A DNA stretch of 64,000 bases, taken from contig CAWAIS010000002.1 of assembly GCA_963782255.1 (NCBI GenBank), positions 930,001 to 994,000 on the forward strand, read 5' to 3'. Made by a program: the position numbers and the translations under genes. The notes beneath the pieces are model-generated. The model was not told the origin of the DNA. It saw nothing but the letters and a program-made list of their open reading frames with translations, and did no database searches. Shown here in pieces: positions 25,186-33,698 of this stretch (its first letter is position 1; each line of letters opens with the position of its first letter). Source of the DNA: Roseiarcus sp963782255. GTDB taxonomy: Bacteria > Pseudomonadota > Alphaproteobacteria > Rhizobiales > Beijerinckiaceae.

Positions 25186-26304
25186 ATGAACGATCTCACG
25201 GTTTCGACGCCGTCCGCGCCCGCCCCTCTCGATCCGCGCTTCGCTCCCGAGAGCGTGGGCGTCCCATCGCCGGCGATGCCTCCGGCCCCCTTCGCGCATG
25301 CGATCGTGCCGCTGCTGCTAGCCGTCCAATACGCGAACAGCGCGGTCGACCGCCTCTTTTACGACACCGAACAGTTCTGGCTCAGACTCGCTGTTCGCGG
25401 CCTGCCCGCGTCTGCGAAGATCGAGAGGCAGGAGGGCGCGACCGGAAGTCGACTCGCGGCGTCTGAAGCCTTGGTCCGGCTCGTCGTGAAAGAGCTTTAC
25501 AGTCCGGAGGGCGCGATCCTTGTCGTTGACGCGCATCGCCCGCCGTTCGTCTCCCAATACGGCGATGTCAAGAGATTCCTTGGCGAGGGACTGAAGTTCC
25601 CCCACGCCTCAGCCGCCGCCGCGCTCGGCGTCCCGCCGGAGGACGTGGAGGCGATCGCGGTCACCGGCGTCGGCAGTTCGGCGCTGGGCTCGGCGGCCTT
25701 CGCCTGGAATGTGTCGGAAGCGCTGCACAAGCCCGTCGCCGCGATCGTGCCGGGCTTCGGCCTCGCCGACGTCGTTCCGCAGGCACTCGTCGGGTGGCTC
25801 GGCTTCGGCATGATCGACTTCTTGCGCCGGACGATCCATGCGACGCTTACGGCCGCCGCTCCCGAGCTTGCGAAAATCGGCCGCGGTCTCTCCCTGACCG
25901 CGCTCCCTGACCCGTTCCCGAACGGCACTCCGGAGAGCGACATTCTGCACGCCATCCTGAAGGCGGCGCCGCAGATCAAGCGCCTCTACGCCCACAGCAA
26001 GGGCGCGTTCTGTTTGCGAAACGCCATCCGCGACTTGCCGCCCGGGCGCACCGCCGACCTGCATGTGACCACCTTCGGCTGCTGCGTCGCAGAGGAGACG
26101 CCGGCCAACTACAATCAGATTCTTGGAGCCATCGACGGCCTCGGCCAGCTCAACTCGTGGGGCGCCTTGCCGGAGCAATGGATCAACGCCTGGCACAGCA
26201 CCAACAGCTTGCTGCCCATGACGATGCATGTCGGGGAGCTTCTGAGCCATGACGAGGCGGCGCCCCAGCCGGGAAAGAATATCGTACGCAGGAGCGAAAG
26301 ATGA
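25186..26304 (+). CDS. lipase-like alpha/beta-hydrolase-fold protein of unknown role
   Basis: A 372-residue protein; the ATG at 25186 was chosen over a TTG at 25171. It has no obvious signal sequence. A nucleophile-elbow-like motif RLYAHSKGAFCLRNAI (A-H-S-x-G) lies near residue 270, and EAIAVTGVGSSALGSAAFAW near 155 may be a second glycine-rich turn. I do not recognise the family with confidence. It sits between the exporter permease and the HlyD fusion, overlapping the latter by four bases (ATGA), so it is cotranslated with transport genes. A lipid or polyester ester bond is a plausible substrate, by inference from the fold and the PhaC-like neighbours. Confidence 0.5.
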   Translation: MNDLTVSTPSAPAPLDPRFAPESVGVPSPAMPPAPFAHAIVPLLLAVQYANSAVDRLFYDTEQFWLRLAVRGLPASAKIERQEGATGSRLAASEALVRLVVKELYSPEGAILVVDAHRPPFVSQYGDVKRFLGEGLKFPHASAAAALGVPPEDVEAIAVTGVGSSALGSAAFAWNVSEALHKPVAAIVPGFGLADVVPQALVGWLGFGMIDFLRRTIHATLTAAAPELAKIGRGLSLTALPDPFPNGTPESDILHAILKAAPQIKRLYAHSKGAFCLRNAIRDLPPGRTADLHVTTFGCCVAEETPANYNQILGAIDGLGQLNSWGALPEQWINAWHSTNSLLPMTMHVGELLSHDEAAPQPGKNIVRRSER

Positions 26305-27974
26305 GAGCTTGGAACGGGCGCGCTTTCGCGGCGGCAGCCTTGATCGTCGGGGCGGCCGGCCTGGCGTCAGTCGTGCACTACGCGGGAGACACCAACCATC
26401 GCAGGTTTGTCTCATCGGCGCAGGCCCAGCCCGCGCCGATCCGCAGATTGATCGATTGGTTGCGCGGCCTGACCATGCCCGCCGGAATCGTGAGGGCGGA
26501 GGGACGCATCGAAGCGACCCAGGTCGATGTTTCGTCGAAATATGCCGGCGAGGTCGTGGACGTTGCGGTGGAGGAGGGAGACAAGGTCGCCGCGGGTCAG
26601 GTGATTGCTAGGCTGCGTTCGCCTGAGCTCGAGGCGCAATTGCAAGCCGCGCAATCAGATCTCCGATCCGCCAAGGAGGCGGGGGGGCAGGACGCCATCA
26701 AAGCGGCGGAGGCCAAAGTCGAACAGATCAAGTCGATGATCAGCGAACTCACGCTCCTTTCGCCCCGCTCCGGAAAGGTCCAGTATCAGCTGGCGCATGC
26801 GGGGGATAGCGTCGCGGCGGGCGCGAGGATCGTGACGCTCATCGATCTTGCCGACGTGTACATGACCGTGTTTCTTCGCGCCGCCGACGCGGGCAAAGTC
26901 GCAAGGGGGGACGAAGCGCGCATCATCCTGGACGAGGCCCCGAACTACGTCGTTCCGGCATCGGTGGGCTTTATGGCCGCGCCCAACGCCGCGGAGGCCA
27001 AGCAGGATCTCGCCAGGCTGATGCTCCGGGTCGATCTCAAGGTCGATCCGAAGGTCGTGGAGACATATTATGGGAAGGTTGAGATCGGGCTGCGCGGCGC
27101 AGGATTCGTGCGCACGAGGCCGGAGGCGAAATGGCCGGCCGATTTACAAGTCAAGCTGCCGCCTGCACCGGTTGCGCAGGAGCCTACGCCCGCTCCAGCG
27201 CCTGTCGCGCAGGAGGGCGCACGCGCATCAGCGGCTATAGGCGGAGCCTCCGCCCCGTCGGCGCCCGCCGCGGCGCCGATGTCGGCGGCCGCTCCTGCGC
27301 CTGTCGCCGAAGCGTCTAAGTCCGAGCCGGCCAGGCAGGCGCCGGCGCCGGCGTCCGCACCCGCTTCTGCGCCTGTGACGAAGGCCGCCGCGCCGGTCCC
27401 GCCGCTACCCACGCCCGCGCCCTCTTCTCAGCCGACGTCTGCGCGCGCTCTTGCGCCCCATCCTGCGTCCTCAGCGGAGGCGACGAGGTCTTCGTCGGTC
27501 AGGCGGGAAGCCAAGCTCGCTGCTCCGCCCCCGCCCAATCCCGCTGCTCTTGCGCAAGCCCCCGCTCATGCGCCTTCGCAGGCCTCCATGTCCGCGGGAC
27601 TCGGGCCGCTGCCTGCCGCTGAGTTCGCTCCCGAGAGCCTCGCTCAGCTGGCTGGAGCGTGGGCCCGGTCCGCCGCTGACTGCAAAAAGATCTTTGAGCG
27701 GCGCGGCAGGACTGTGAGCTTCCGACAGCCTGTGGATAAATTTTTGCAGGCCGCGATTATCGAATCGCAGCGGATCCGACTGCCTACGAGCATCTGCCGA
27801 TTAGAGCGCGCGTCCCACGAAGGCAGCGCGCTCAAGGTAAGCGGCGAGTGTCAAGACTCGATCAGCTACACGTCACAAACTGCATACGTGAAACTCAGAT
27901 CCAAGAATGAGATCGTGTTCAACCCGAACGGCGATCCAGCGCTTGACACTTCGATGACGCGATGCCCGCTCTGA
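26301..27974 (+). CDS. HlyD-type adaptor fused to Pro/Ala-rich linker and C-terminal Cys domain
   Basis: A 557-residue protein. Residues 1-30 form a membrane anchor. Residues 60-300 form a HlyD adaptor with both lipoyl half-motifs (RIEATQVDVSSKYAGEVVDV, LLSPRSGKVQYQLAHAGDSV) but only a very short helical hairpin. A repetitive Pro/Ala linker covers about 300-440. A C-terminal domain of about 110 residues has GAWARSAADCKKIFERRGR, SFRQPVDKFLQAAIIE, ICRLERASHEGSALKVSGEC and GDPALDTSMTRCPL, with four Cys likely to form disulfides in the periplasm. I know the C-terminal pattern only from uncharacterised alphaproteobacterial proteins. The fusion is unusual for HlyD proteins. Confidence 0.7.
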   Translation: MRAWNGRAFAAAALIVGAAGLASVVHYAGDTNHRRFVSSAQAQPAPIRRLIDWLRGLTMPAGIVRAEGRIEATQVDVSSKYAGEVVDVAVEEGDKVAAGQVIARLRSPELEAQLQAAQSDLRSAKEAGGQDAIKAAEAKVEQIKSMISELTLLSPRSGKVQYQLAHAGDSVAAGARIVTLIDLADVYMTVFLRAADAGKVARGDEARIILDEAPNYVVPASVGFMAAPNAAEAKQDLARLMLRVDLKVDPKVVETYYGKVEIGLRGAGFVRTRPEAKWPADLQVKLPPAPVAQEPTPAPAPVAQEGARASAAIGGASAPSAPAAAPMSAAAPAPVAEASKSEPARQAPAPASAPASAPVTKAAAPVPPLPTPAPSSQPTSARALAPHPASSAEATRSSSVRREAKLAAPPPPNPAALAQAPAHAPSQASMSAGLGPLPAAEFAPESLAQLAGAWARSAADCKKIFERRGRTVSFRQPVDKFLQAAIIESQRIRLPTSICRLERASHEGSALKVSGECQDSISYTSQTAYVKLRSKNEIVFNPNGDPALDTSMTRCPL

Positions 27975-28037
27975 TGGTCACATTTCCCGCCCCAACAGCA
28001 GCAATCGACGATCACTAACATTCCCTAGGAGGCTGTC

Positions 28038-29164
28038 ATGACCGAAACTTCCGCATCCGCCGACGCGATCCCTCTGCCGCTTCCCCCGCTTCCCCTCTTC
28101 TGGCCCGTCGCCCTGGTGGCGGGAATGGAGAAAGCGGAGGCCGATCTCGCGCTCAGGAACCTCGAATTCGTCCAGGAGGAGATCAAGCTCCACGGCGGGC
28201 TCAAGGCGAAGGTGGCGTCGCCCAACGTCGTGCGCCTCGATCTGCGGACCATGACTTTGCGCGATTATGGACGCCCGGGGGGATTCCAACTCTGGTCAAT
28301 GCGCCCTTCGCGGGCCACAGGGCCATGATCGCGGACTATCGGATAGACCAGAGCCTCGTCGGGACGCTGCTCGCGGGCGGCGTCGGCCACGTCGCGCTGA
28401 CTGACTGGAAGTCTGCCTCCGAGGACATGAAGGACTTCGACATCGACAACTACCTCGAGGAGTTGATCGTCGCCATCGACGACCTCGGCGGCCGGGTCAA
28501 TCTCGTCGGGCTTTGCCAGGGCGGCTGGTCCTCGGCGATGGTGGCGGCGCGGTTTCCCGACAAGGTGAACGCGCTCGTTCTCGCCGGGTCGCCGATCGAC
28601 ACGGACGCCGGCGACGGCCCGATCAAGCGCATGGCTCACGACACTCCAATGTCGGCTTACGAGGATCTCGTCAGGCTCGGTGACGGACTGATGAGGGGCC
28701 AGATCATGCTGGCGGGATGGAAGAACATGCATCCCGAGAAGCACTATGTCGTTGAGGACCTCGACTTCTATCAGCACATGGACGATCCGGCGTATAGAGA
28801 GCGGGTCGAGGTGTTCGACAGCTGGTACGAAGATCCGCTCGACCTGCCCGGGCGCTGGTATCTGCACGCGATCCGCGAGCTCTTCAAGGAGAACCGCCTC
28901 GCCAAGGGCGAGTTCGTCGGGCTCGGCCGCCGCCTGGACCTCAAGTCGATCGCATGTCCCCTTTATCTCCTCGCCGGCGAGAGCGACGACATCACGACCA
29001 GTGAGCAGGTGTTCGCGGCGGAGAAACTCGTCGGAACCCCGAAAGGCCAGATCGAGAAGAAGCTGGTCCCCGGCGGACACATCGGTCTCTTCATGGGCTC
29101 GCGCACGCTGAAAGAGACGTGGCCGACGATCGCGCGGTGGCTGGCTCATTCGGGGTCCGCCTGA
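28038..29164 (+). CDS. PhaC-like alpha/beta hydrolase, needs a -1 shift at a G-run
   Basis: The first frame starts MTETSASADAIPLPLPPLPL (28038) and continues with MEKAEADLALRNLEFVQEEI and VVRLDLRTMTLRDYG. At 28275-28283 the sequence CCGGGGGGA (six G) must be read with a -1 shift to enter the frame GIPTLVNAPFAGHRAMIADY, which runs to TGA 29164. The joined product is about 375 residues. It has a PHA-synthase type nucleophile elbow GLCQGG (Cys in G-x-C-x-G), an Asp in LLAGESDDIT and a His in GGHIGLFMG, that is a Cys-Asp-His triad as in PhaC. Typical PhaC is longer (about 570), so this may be a PhaC relative or a depolymerase. The shift could be programmed (heptamer G_GGG_GGA in frame) or a homopolymer error. 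Confidence 0.65.
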
Positions 29165-29186
29165 CGCCCGGCAGGCGAGGTTCGCC
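28204..29186 (+). repeat. 983-bp direct repeat, copy 2 (source copy)
   Basis: Matches 18810-19792. This copy is embedded in a gene with its own start at 28038 and so is probably the original. Its right end falls 22 bp after the stop codon of the PhaC-like gene. It abuts the truncated 3' end of the acetaldehyde dehydrogenase gene on the other strand. Confidence 0.9.
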
Positions 29187-29215
29187 CCGGCTGAACATTC
29201 ACGCGCCGTTGGACA

Positions 29216-29893
29216 TCAGCGCGCTGACTGACGAGCGCAAAAACCGACGACAGACGATTTAGGCGCAACCATGTCAAAAATGATGAGCGGCGGCTCGGCC
29301 GGATTCAGGATGATGATCGCCTTGCCCCGCTCGGCGCCCCCGAGCTTGACGATCGCCTTCGATGTCGTCTCGGTGAATTCGTCGATGTTGGCCCGCGTGC
29401 CGGGACCGGCCGATTTCGACGAGATCGACGCGACGATTTCGCCCCAGACCACCCGCTTGGTCGCGCGCCTGACCGCGTAGACCATCGGGATCGTCGCCTG
29501 CCCGCCGCAAGTGACCATATTGACGTTCGGCTCGTCGATGTTGGCGTCGCCGTTGATGACCGGAATGGTGAAGGGTCCGATCGCCGCGGGCGTGAGATCG
29601 ATCATCTTCTTGCCGTCCTTCTGCAGGAGCGCGTTGTTGTGGATGTGCGCGCTGGCCGAGGTCGCGTCGAACACGACCTTGATGTCCTTGTAGTCGGGCA
29701 GCCTGCGCAGGCCGTCGATCCCCTCGTGGGCGGTCCGCACGTTGAGGCGGGCGGCGCGCGCGAGGCCGTCGGACTTCGGGTCGATGCCGACCATCGCGCC
29801 CATCTCGAGAGTCTTCGACATGCGCATGACCTTGATCATCAGGTCAGTCCCGATATTGCCCGAGCCGATGATCGCGCAGGGAATCTTGGCCAT
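29216..29893 (-). CDS. mhpF: acetaldehyde dehydrogenase (acylating), C-terminally truncated
   Basis: A 225-residue product; the family is about 300-316. The NAD-binding domain is complete: IPCAIIGSGNIGTDLMIKVM, VGIDPKSDGLARAARL, VVFDATSASAHIHNNALLQK, and the catalytic Cys in NVNMVTCGGQATIPMVYAV. Family identity continues to IILNPAEPPLII, then changes to an unrelated tail and stops. The lost part carries the last substrate-domain strands and the surface that binds the aldolase MhpE, so activity and channelling are doubtful. The gene begins one base after the mhpD stop. No mhpE is found downstream, where a 983-bp repeat ends instead. Confidence 0.85.
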   Translation of the reverse strand: MAKIPCAIIGSGNIGTDLMIKVMRMSKTLEMGAMVGIDPKSDGLARAARLNVRTAHEGIDGLRRLPDYKDIKVVFDATSASAHIHNNALLQKDGKKMIDLTPAAIGPFTIPVINGDANIDEPNVNMVTCGGQATIPMVYAVRRATKRVVWGEIVASISSKSAGPGTRANIDEFTETTSKAIVKLGGAERGKAIIILNPAEPPLIIFDMVAPKSSVVGFCARQSAR

Positions 29894-30688
29894 CTAAGCT
29901 TGCTCCTTCGCAAATGCCGCGCGAACGGAGCCGAGGCCCGAAATGCGCGCTTCGTACACTTCGCCCCGCTTGACCGTGACCATCGGCCCGAGCGCGCCCG
30001 ACATGACCGTGTCGCCCGCTTTCAGCGGCCGTCCGACTTTCGCCATGGTCTTTGCGAGCCAGAGCGTCGCCGACAGCGGATCGCCGAGACAGGCCGCCCC
30101 GGCCCCGACCGAAACTTCCTCGCCGCCCATCTCCATCACCATGCCGCAGAGACGCAGCTCGAGGCCGTCGAGCTTCTTCGGCGAGGCGCCGAGCACATAG
30201 AGGCCGGAAGACGCGTTGTCGGCGATCGTGTCGAGAATGCCGATCTTCCAGTCGGCAATGCGCGAATCGACGATCTCGATCGCCGGCAGGGCGAACTCGA
30301 CCGCGCGCAGGACGTCGGCGACCGTCAGATGCTCGTCATCGAGGTCGCGCCCGATGACGAAGGCGATCTCGGCTTCGACCTTGGGCTGGATCAGCTGGGC
30401 GCAGGCCACGTCCCAGCCGTCGGGAACGGCCATGTCGTCGAACAGCATGCCGTAGTCAGGTTGATCGACCCCGAGCTGGCGCTGGACCGCGAGCGAGGTC
30501 AAACCGATCTTTCGGCCGACCAGCCGCCGCCCCTCCTTCAGCCGCCGCTCGGTATTGATCTCCTGCGCAGCATAGGCGAGGTCGATCGCCTCGGCGGGCA
30601 GCATCTCCCGCACCGGCGGAATCGGCGCTCTCGAGTTATGGGCGGCGAACAGTTTGTCCGCTACCGCTCGCGAGGCTTCAAGAGTCAA
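29894..30688 (-). CDS. mhpD: 2-keto-4-pentenoate hydratase
   Basis: A 264-residue hydratase of the meta-cleavage pathway, adding water to 2-hydroxypenta-2,4-dienoate to give 4-hydroxy-2-oxovalerate. It shows GRKIGLTSLAVQRQLGVDQP, KVEAEIAFVIGRDLDDEHL with the metal-binding Glu residues, ALPAIEIVDSRIADWKIGI and GDTVMSGALGPMVTVKRGE. It starts with TTG at 30688, which overlaps the mhpA stop by 11 bases; no better ATG or GTG exists upstream. Confidence 0.93.
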   Translation of the reverse strand: MTLEASRAVADKLFAAHNSRAPIPPVREMLPAEAIDLAYAAQEINTERRLKEGRRLVGRKIGLTSLAVQRQLGVDQPDYGMLFDDMAVPDGWDVACAQLIQPKVEAEIAFVIGRDLDDEHLTVADVLRAVEFALPAIEIVDSRIADWKIGILDTIADNASSGLYVLGASPKKLDGLELRLCGMVMEMGGEEVSVGAGAACLGDPLSATLWLAKTMAKVGRPLKAGDTVMSGALGPMVTVKRGEVYEARISGLGSVRAAFAKEQA

Positions 30689-32633
30689 GACGTTTCCCCT
30701 CTTCTGATCTGCTCACGAGGGCGCCCTCGACGTTGGGCAGGGTGGACGTTGCAAAGGATGCGATCCGTCCCGGATGGGCGCGGATGACTTCGTATTCGCT
30801 GAGCCGGCGCGTCATTGCGCGCGCCTCGTTGACATCGCCGGGCTCCGCGCCCGGCGTCGACACCGAGAGGATCGCCGTTTCGACGCCGCTCCTTTCCATG
30901 ACGTCGACCGCGGGAATCCGCGGACGTATTTCAGGAGCGTTCACGGTCGGGGCGTCGGCCTTCATCGCGCGCAGCGCATGCGTGACGATGTCCGCGGCTC
31001 CGCTCGCCGGCGCCAAAGCGTAGACGAACTTGTCGGGCCTGATGACGGCGACCGAGCCCTTCTTCGCCCCGACGCTGCGGAACCAGGCGACCCCTTCGCC
31101 GGAGAGATCTTCCACTTCCGCGAGGTCGGAGGGGGCCGCGGCTTCAACGCCGTGCGCGCGCTGAGGCCGGCCGCCATAGGGATAGAGGGCGACACAACGA
31201 ACGCCGAGCGCGGTCAGCGCGGCGAGGGTCTGCGCATCGAGGCCCGCGCGCGGGTCGCAGGCGCTGCCGACGAGCGCGAAGTCCTCGCCGAGGAAATCAT
31301 CCAGGAGGGCGCGCCGTCCCCTGTAGGTGCGAACCTGCGGTTGCGGAATCGGCCGCCCTTCGGCCCCATTGCGGCGCCGCCGCGGAAGCCCGAAGTAGGC
31401 GCCGTCGGGATAGGTCGGCGGCGGCTTGAACCGGCCCTCGCGCAGATAGTCGCCAATCTTCGGCGTCTTCAGGAGCGTCTTGACGACGACGTTGCGGAGT
31501 TTCGCCTGGACCGGATTTGCAAGCGAAACGAAGTTCTTCATCTGGACCGAGATGTCGATCATTTCCTTGGCGTGCGGCTTGCGCTCGCTCTCATAAGTGT
31601 CGATCAGTTTCCGGTCGGCGCCCCGCAGCACGGCGTCGAGCTTCCAGGCGAGATTGTGCGCGTCGCGGACGCCCGAGCTCATCCCCTGCCCCATGAATTG
31701 CGGCGTCATATGTGCGGCGTCGCCGGCGAGCAGCACGCGTCCTTCTCGCCAGCGCTCGGCGACGAGCGCGTTGAACGTATAGACGAGCCTCCGCAGCACC
31801 TCGACCTTGTCGACGTCGACATATTGGGCGAGCAACGAACGCACCGTCGTCGGATCCTCCATCTGCTCCTTGGTCTGGCCGGGCATCAGCAGGAACTCGA
31901 ACCGGTGGTGGCCGTTCGGCTGCGGGCAGGAGACGGTGGGCTGCTTCGGATCGCAATGGAAGTTGAAATAGGGCATGTGACGGAAGCAGTCATCGCCGTC
32001 CGTCGCCTTGATGTCGACCACAAGCCACGGCTCAGGAAAGCTTTTCCCGGCCATCTTGATTCCGAGGCTGTTGCGGACGCCGCTCCGGCCGCCGTCGCAG
32101 GCGACGAGCCACTGCGCCCGGATGCGAGCGCTTTCGGAGTGCTTCGGCGCGGCGGCGGGCGGCGGGCCGTACTGCGAGCCGGCGCTCGCGGCGTGCTCGA
32201 CGACGACCCCGTCTTCGTCCTGAACGAAATTGACGAGCTCGCGACCGCGTACGACCGTCATGTTGGGGTAGCGGGCGAGCAATCGCTCTAGCTTGGTTTC
32301 GAGATACGGCTGATAGAAGAAGTTGCTGAGCGCCCAGCCGTAGGGACGGTCGGTGCGCCTGAGCTGGGCCAGCACCGATCCGTCCTCGAGCACCCATTGC
32401 ACCGGCGTGTCGAGCAGCATGTCGGCTTCGACGTCGGCCGCGACGCCCGCGGCCTGAAAGATGCGCATGCATTCGTCGTCGGTATAGACAGCGCGGGCGT
32501 TGCCGTAGAACTGCGGCTCGCGCTCGAGCGCGAGCACGCGCAGTCCGCGCCGGCCGAGCAGATGGGCGAGCGTCAGCCCGGTCGGGCCGAGCCCGACGAT
32601 TGCGACGTCATAGAGGTCCTGAGGCGTGTCCAT
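30678..32633 (-). CDS. mhpA: FAD-dependent 3-(3-hydroxyphenyl)propionate hydroxylase-type monooxygenase
   Basis: A 651-residue class A flavoprotein monooxygenase. The FAD-binding GxGxxG is VAIVGLGPTGLTLAHLLGRR. The DG motif is WLVACDGGRSGVRNSLGI. The GD motif is GRVLLAGDAAHMTPQFMGQG followed by MSSGVRDAHNLAWKLDAVL. The C-terminal thioredoxin-like domain spans about 480-650. MhpA hydroxylates 3-hydroxyphenylpropionate to the 2,3-diol; the true aromatic substrate here cannot be read from sequence. It is somewhat longer than E. coli MhpA (554). It lies between the dioxygenase and the hydratase, as expected for one catabolic operon. Confidence 0.85.
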   Translation of the reverse strand: MDTPQDLYDVAIVGLGPTGLTLAHLLGRRGLRVLALEREPQFYGNARAVYTDDECMRIFQAAGVAADVEADMLLDTPVQWVLEDGSVLAQLRRTDRPYGWALSNFFYQPYLETKLERLLARYPNMTVVRGRELVNFVQDEDGVVVEHAASAGSQYGPPPAAAPKHSESARIRAQWLVACDGGRSGVRNSLGIKMAGKSFPEPWLVVDIKATDGDDCFRHMPYFNFHCDPKQPTVSCPQPNGHHRFEFLLMPGQTKEQMEDPTTVRSLLAQYVDVDKVEVLRRLVYTFNALVAERWREGRVLLAGDAAHMTPQFMGQGMSSGVRDAHNLAWKLDAVLRGADRKLIDTYESERKPHAKEMIDISVQMKNFVSLANPVQAKLRNVVVKTLLKTPKIGDYLREGRFKPPPTYPDGAYFGLPRRRRNGAEGRPIPQPQVRTYRGRRALLDDFLGEDFALVGSACDPRAGLDAQTLAALTALGVRCVALYPYGGRPQRAHGVEAAAPSDLAEVEDLSGEGVAWFRSVGAKKGSVAVIRPDKFVYALAPASGAADIVTHALRAMKADAPTVNAPEIRPRIPAVDVMERSGVETAILSVSTPGAEPGDVNEARAMTRRLSEYEVIRAHPGRIASFATSTLPNVEGALVSRSEEGKRLDS

Positions 32634-32664
32634 AGGGCGTTTCCTTCGGAGAGGCTGTTCTTGT

Positions 32665-33657
32665 TCAGAAAGGCGAGTATTCGGTGCGGAACAGCGACGT
32701 CATGCCGTTGCGCATTTGCGCGAGCTTGTCGCCGAGCGTCTGGTCTTGAGGTTTGTGGCCCCAGAGGCTGATGCCCTGATAGGTCGTCTGCGGCCAGGAC
32801 CCGTCTGCCTCCTCACCGGCGGAACTCCAGCCGAGTTCGAAATAGAACCCTGACGGCGTCACGGCGTAGAACGAGACGTCGCGATCGTTGGGGTGCTGTC
32901 CAACCGCCATCGCGATCTTGAAGCCCAAGGCGCGACAGCGGCGATAGGCGGCGCCGATGTCGTCAAGGGTCGCCGCCTGCATTTCGAGATGCTGGATTTT
33001 CGTCGCAAACGGGTCCATCGCGAGGCCCTTGGTCGCGGCGACGGCGATCGAGTGATGGCGTGGATTGACTCGTAGAAAGGTGAAATGAAGGTCGACGCCG
33101 GAGATGCGGTCCTCGATGTAGTCGGAGATTTTCGCGTCGAAGATCTCCCGCCAGAACGCGATCATGTCCGCCGGTCTGCGCGTGGTGATGGCGACATGGC
33201 CGAGGCCCCGCTCGCCGGTCACGAAAACGCTGACGAGCGTTTTCACGGGCGGCGCTACCTCGGGCTCGGTGAACAATTCGAACGCCTGATGCTTGGGCCC
33301 GAGAAAGCGCCAGAACTTTGCAACGCCGCGCAGCGCCGCCTCCTCGCCTGCGACTTCCTCGACCGCGATCCGGCGCGCGGCGAGACGGGCGAGGATAGTT
33401 TGCAGCGCGGCATCGCCCCCAACCTGCCAGCCCAGCGAAATGTCTTCCTTCGCGCTCATGCGAACGATCAGACAGCGGGCGTGCGCATCGGTCCGCAAAG
33501 CGAGGGTCGTCGGCGTCGTCTCGCCGATGGCCATCCCGATCCCCTCGGCGGCGAACCGTTTCCAATCGGCTAGCCGAGGTGAATCGACGAGGACATAGCC
33601 GAGTTGAACGGCGCCGTAGACGGACGACGCCGAAGTTTGACTTGTCGTGGCGCTCAT
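32665..33657 (-). CDS. type I extradiol (meta-cleavage) dioxygenase, VOC superfamily
   Basis: A 330-residue two-domain protein. The C-terminal domain supplies the 2-His-1-Glu iron site: GLGHVAITTRRPADMIAFWR, KIQHLEMQAATLDDIGAAY and GFYFELGWSSAG. This is the BphC/HsaC-type extradiol ring-cleavage family rather than the MhpB (LigB) type used in E. coli, so the operon mixes mhp-like genes with a VOC dioxygenase. The ATG at 33657 was chosen over an open frame to 33753. It cleaves the catechol made by the preceding hydroxylase. Confidence 0.87.
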   Translation of the reverse strand: MSATTSQTSASSVYGAVQLGYVLVDSPRLADWKRFAAEGIGMAIGETTPTTLALRTDAHARCLIVRMSAKEDISLGWQVGGDAALQTILARLAARRIAVEEVAGEEAALRGVAKFWRFLGPKHQAFELFTEPEVAPPVKTLVSVFVTGERGLGHVAITTRRPADMIAFWREIFDAKISDYIEDRISGVDLHFTFLRVNPRHHSIAVAATKGLAMDPFATKIQHLEMQAATLDDIGAAYRRCRALGFKIAMAVGQHPNDRDVSFYAVTPSGFYFELGWSSAGEEADGSWPQTTYQGISLWGHKPQDQTLGDKLAQMRNGMTSLFRTEYSPF

Positions 33658-33698
33658 GAAGGCTCCGTTGAGTTTGGCGGCAGGCAGCGCCACCGATT

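Noticed and set aside
30774..32291. A 505-codon plus-strand frame
   Set aside because: It is antisense to mhpA, whose FAD motifs are intact; there is no protein family pattern.
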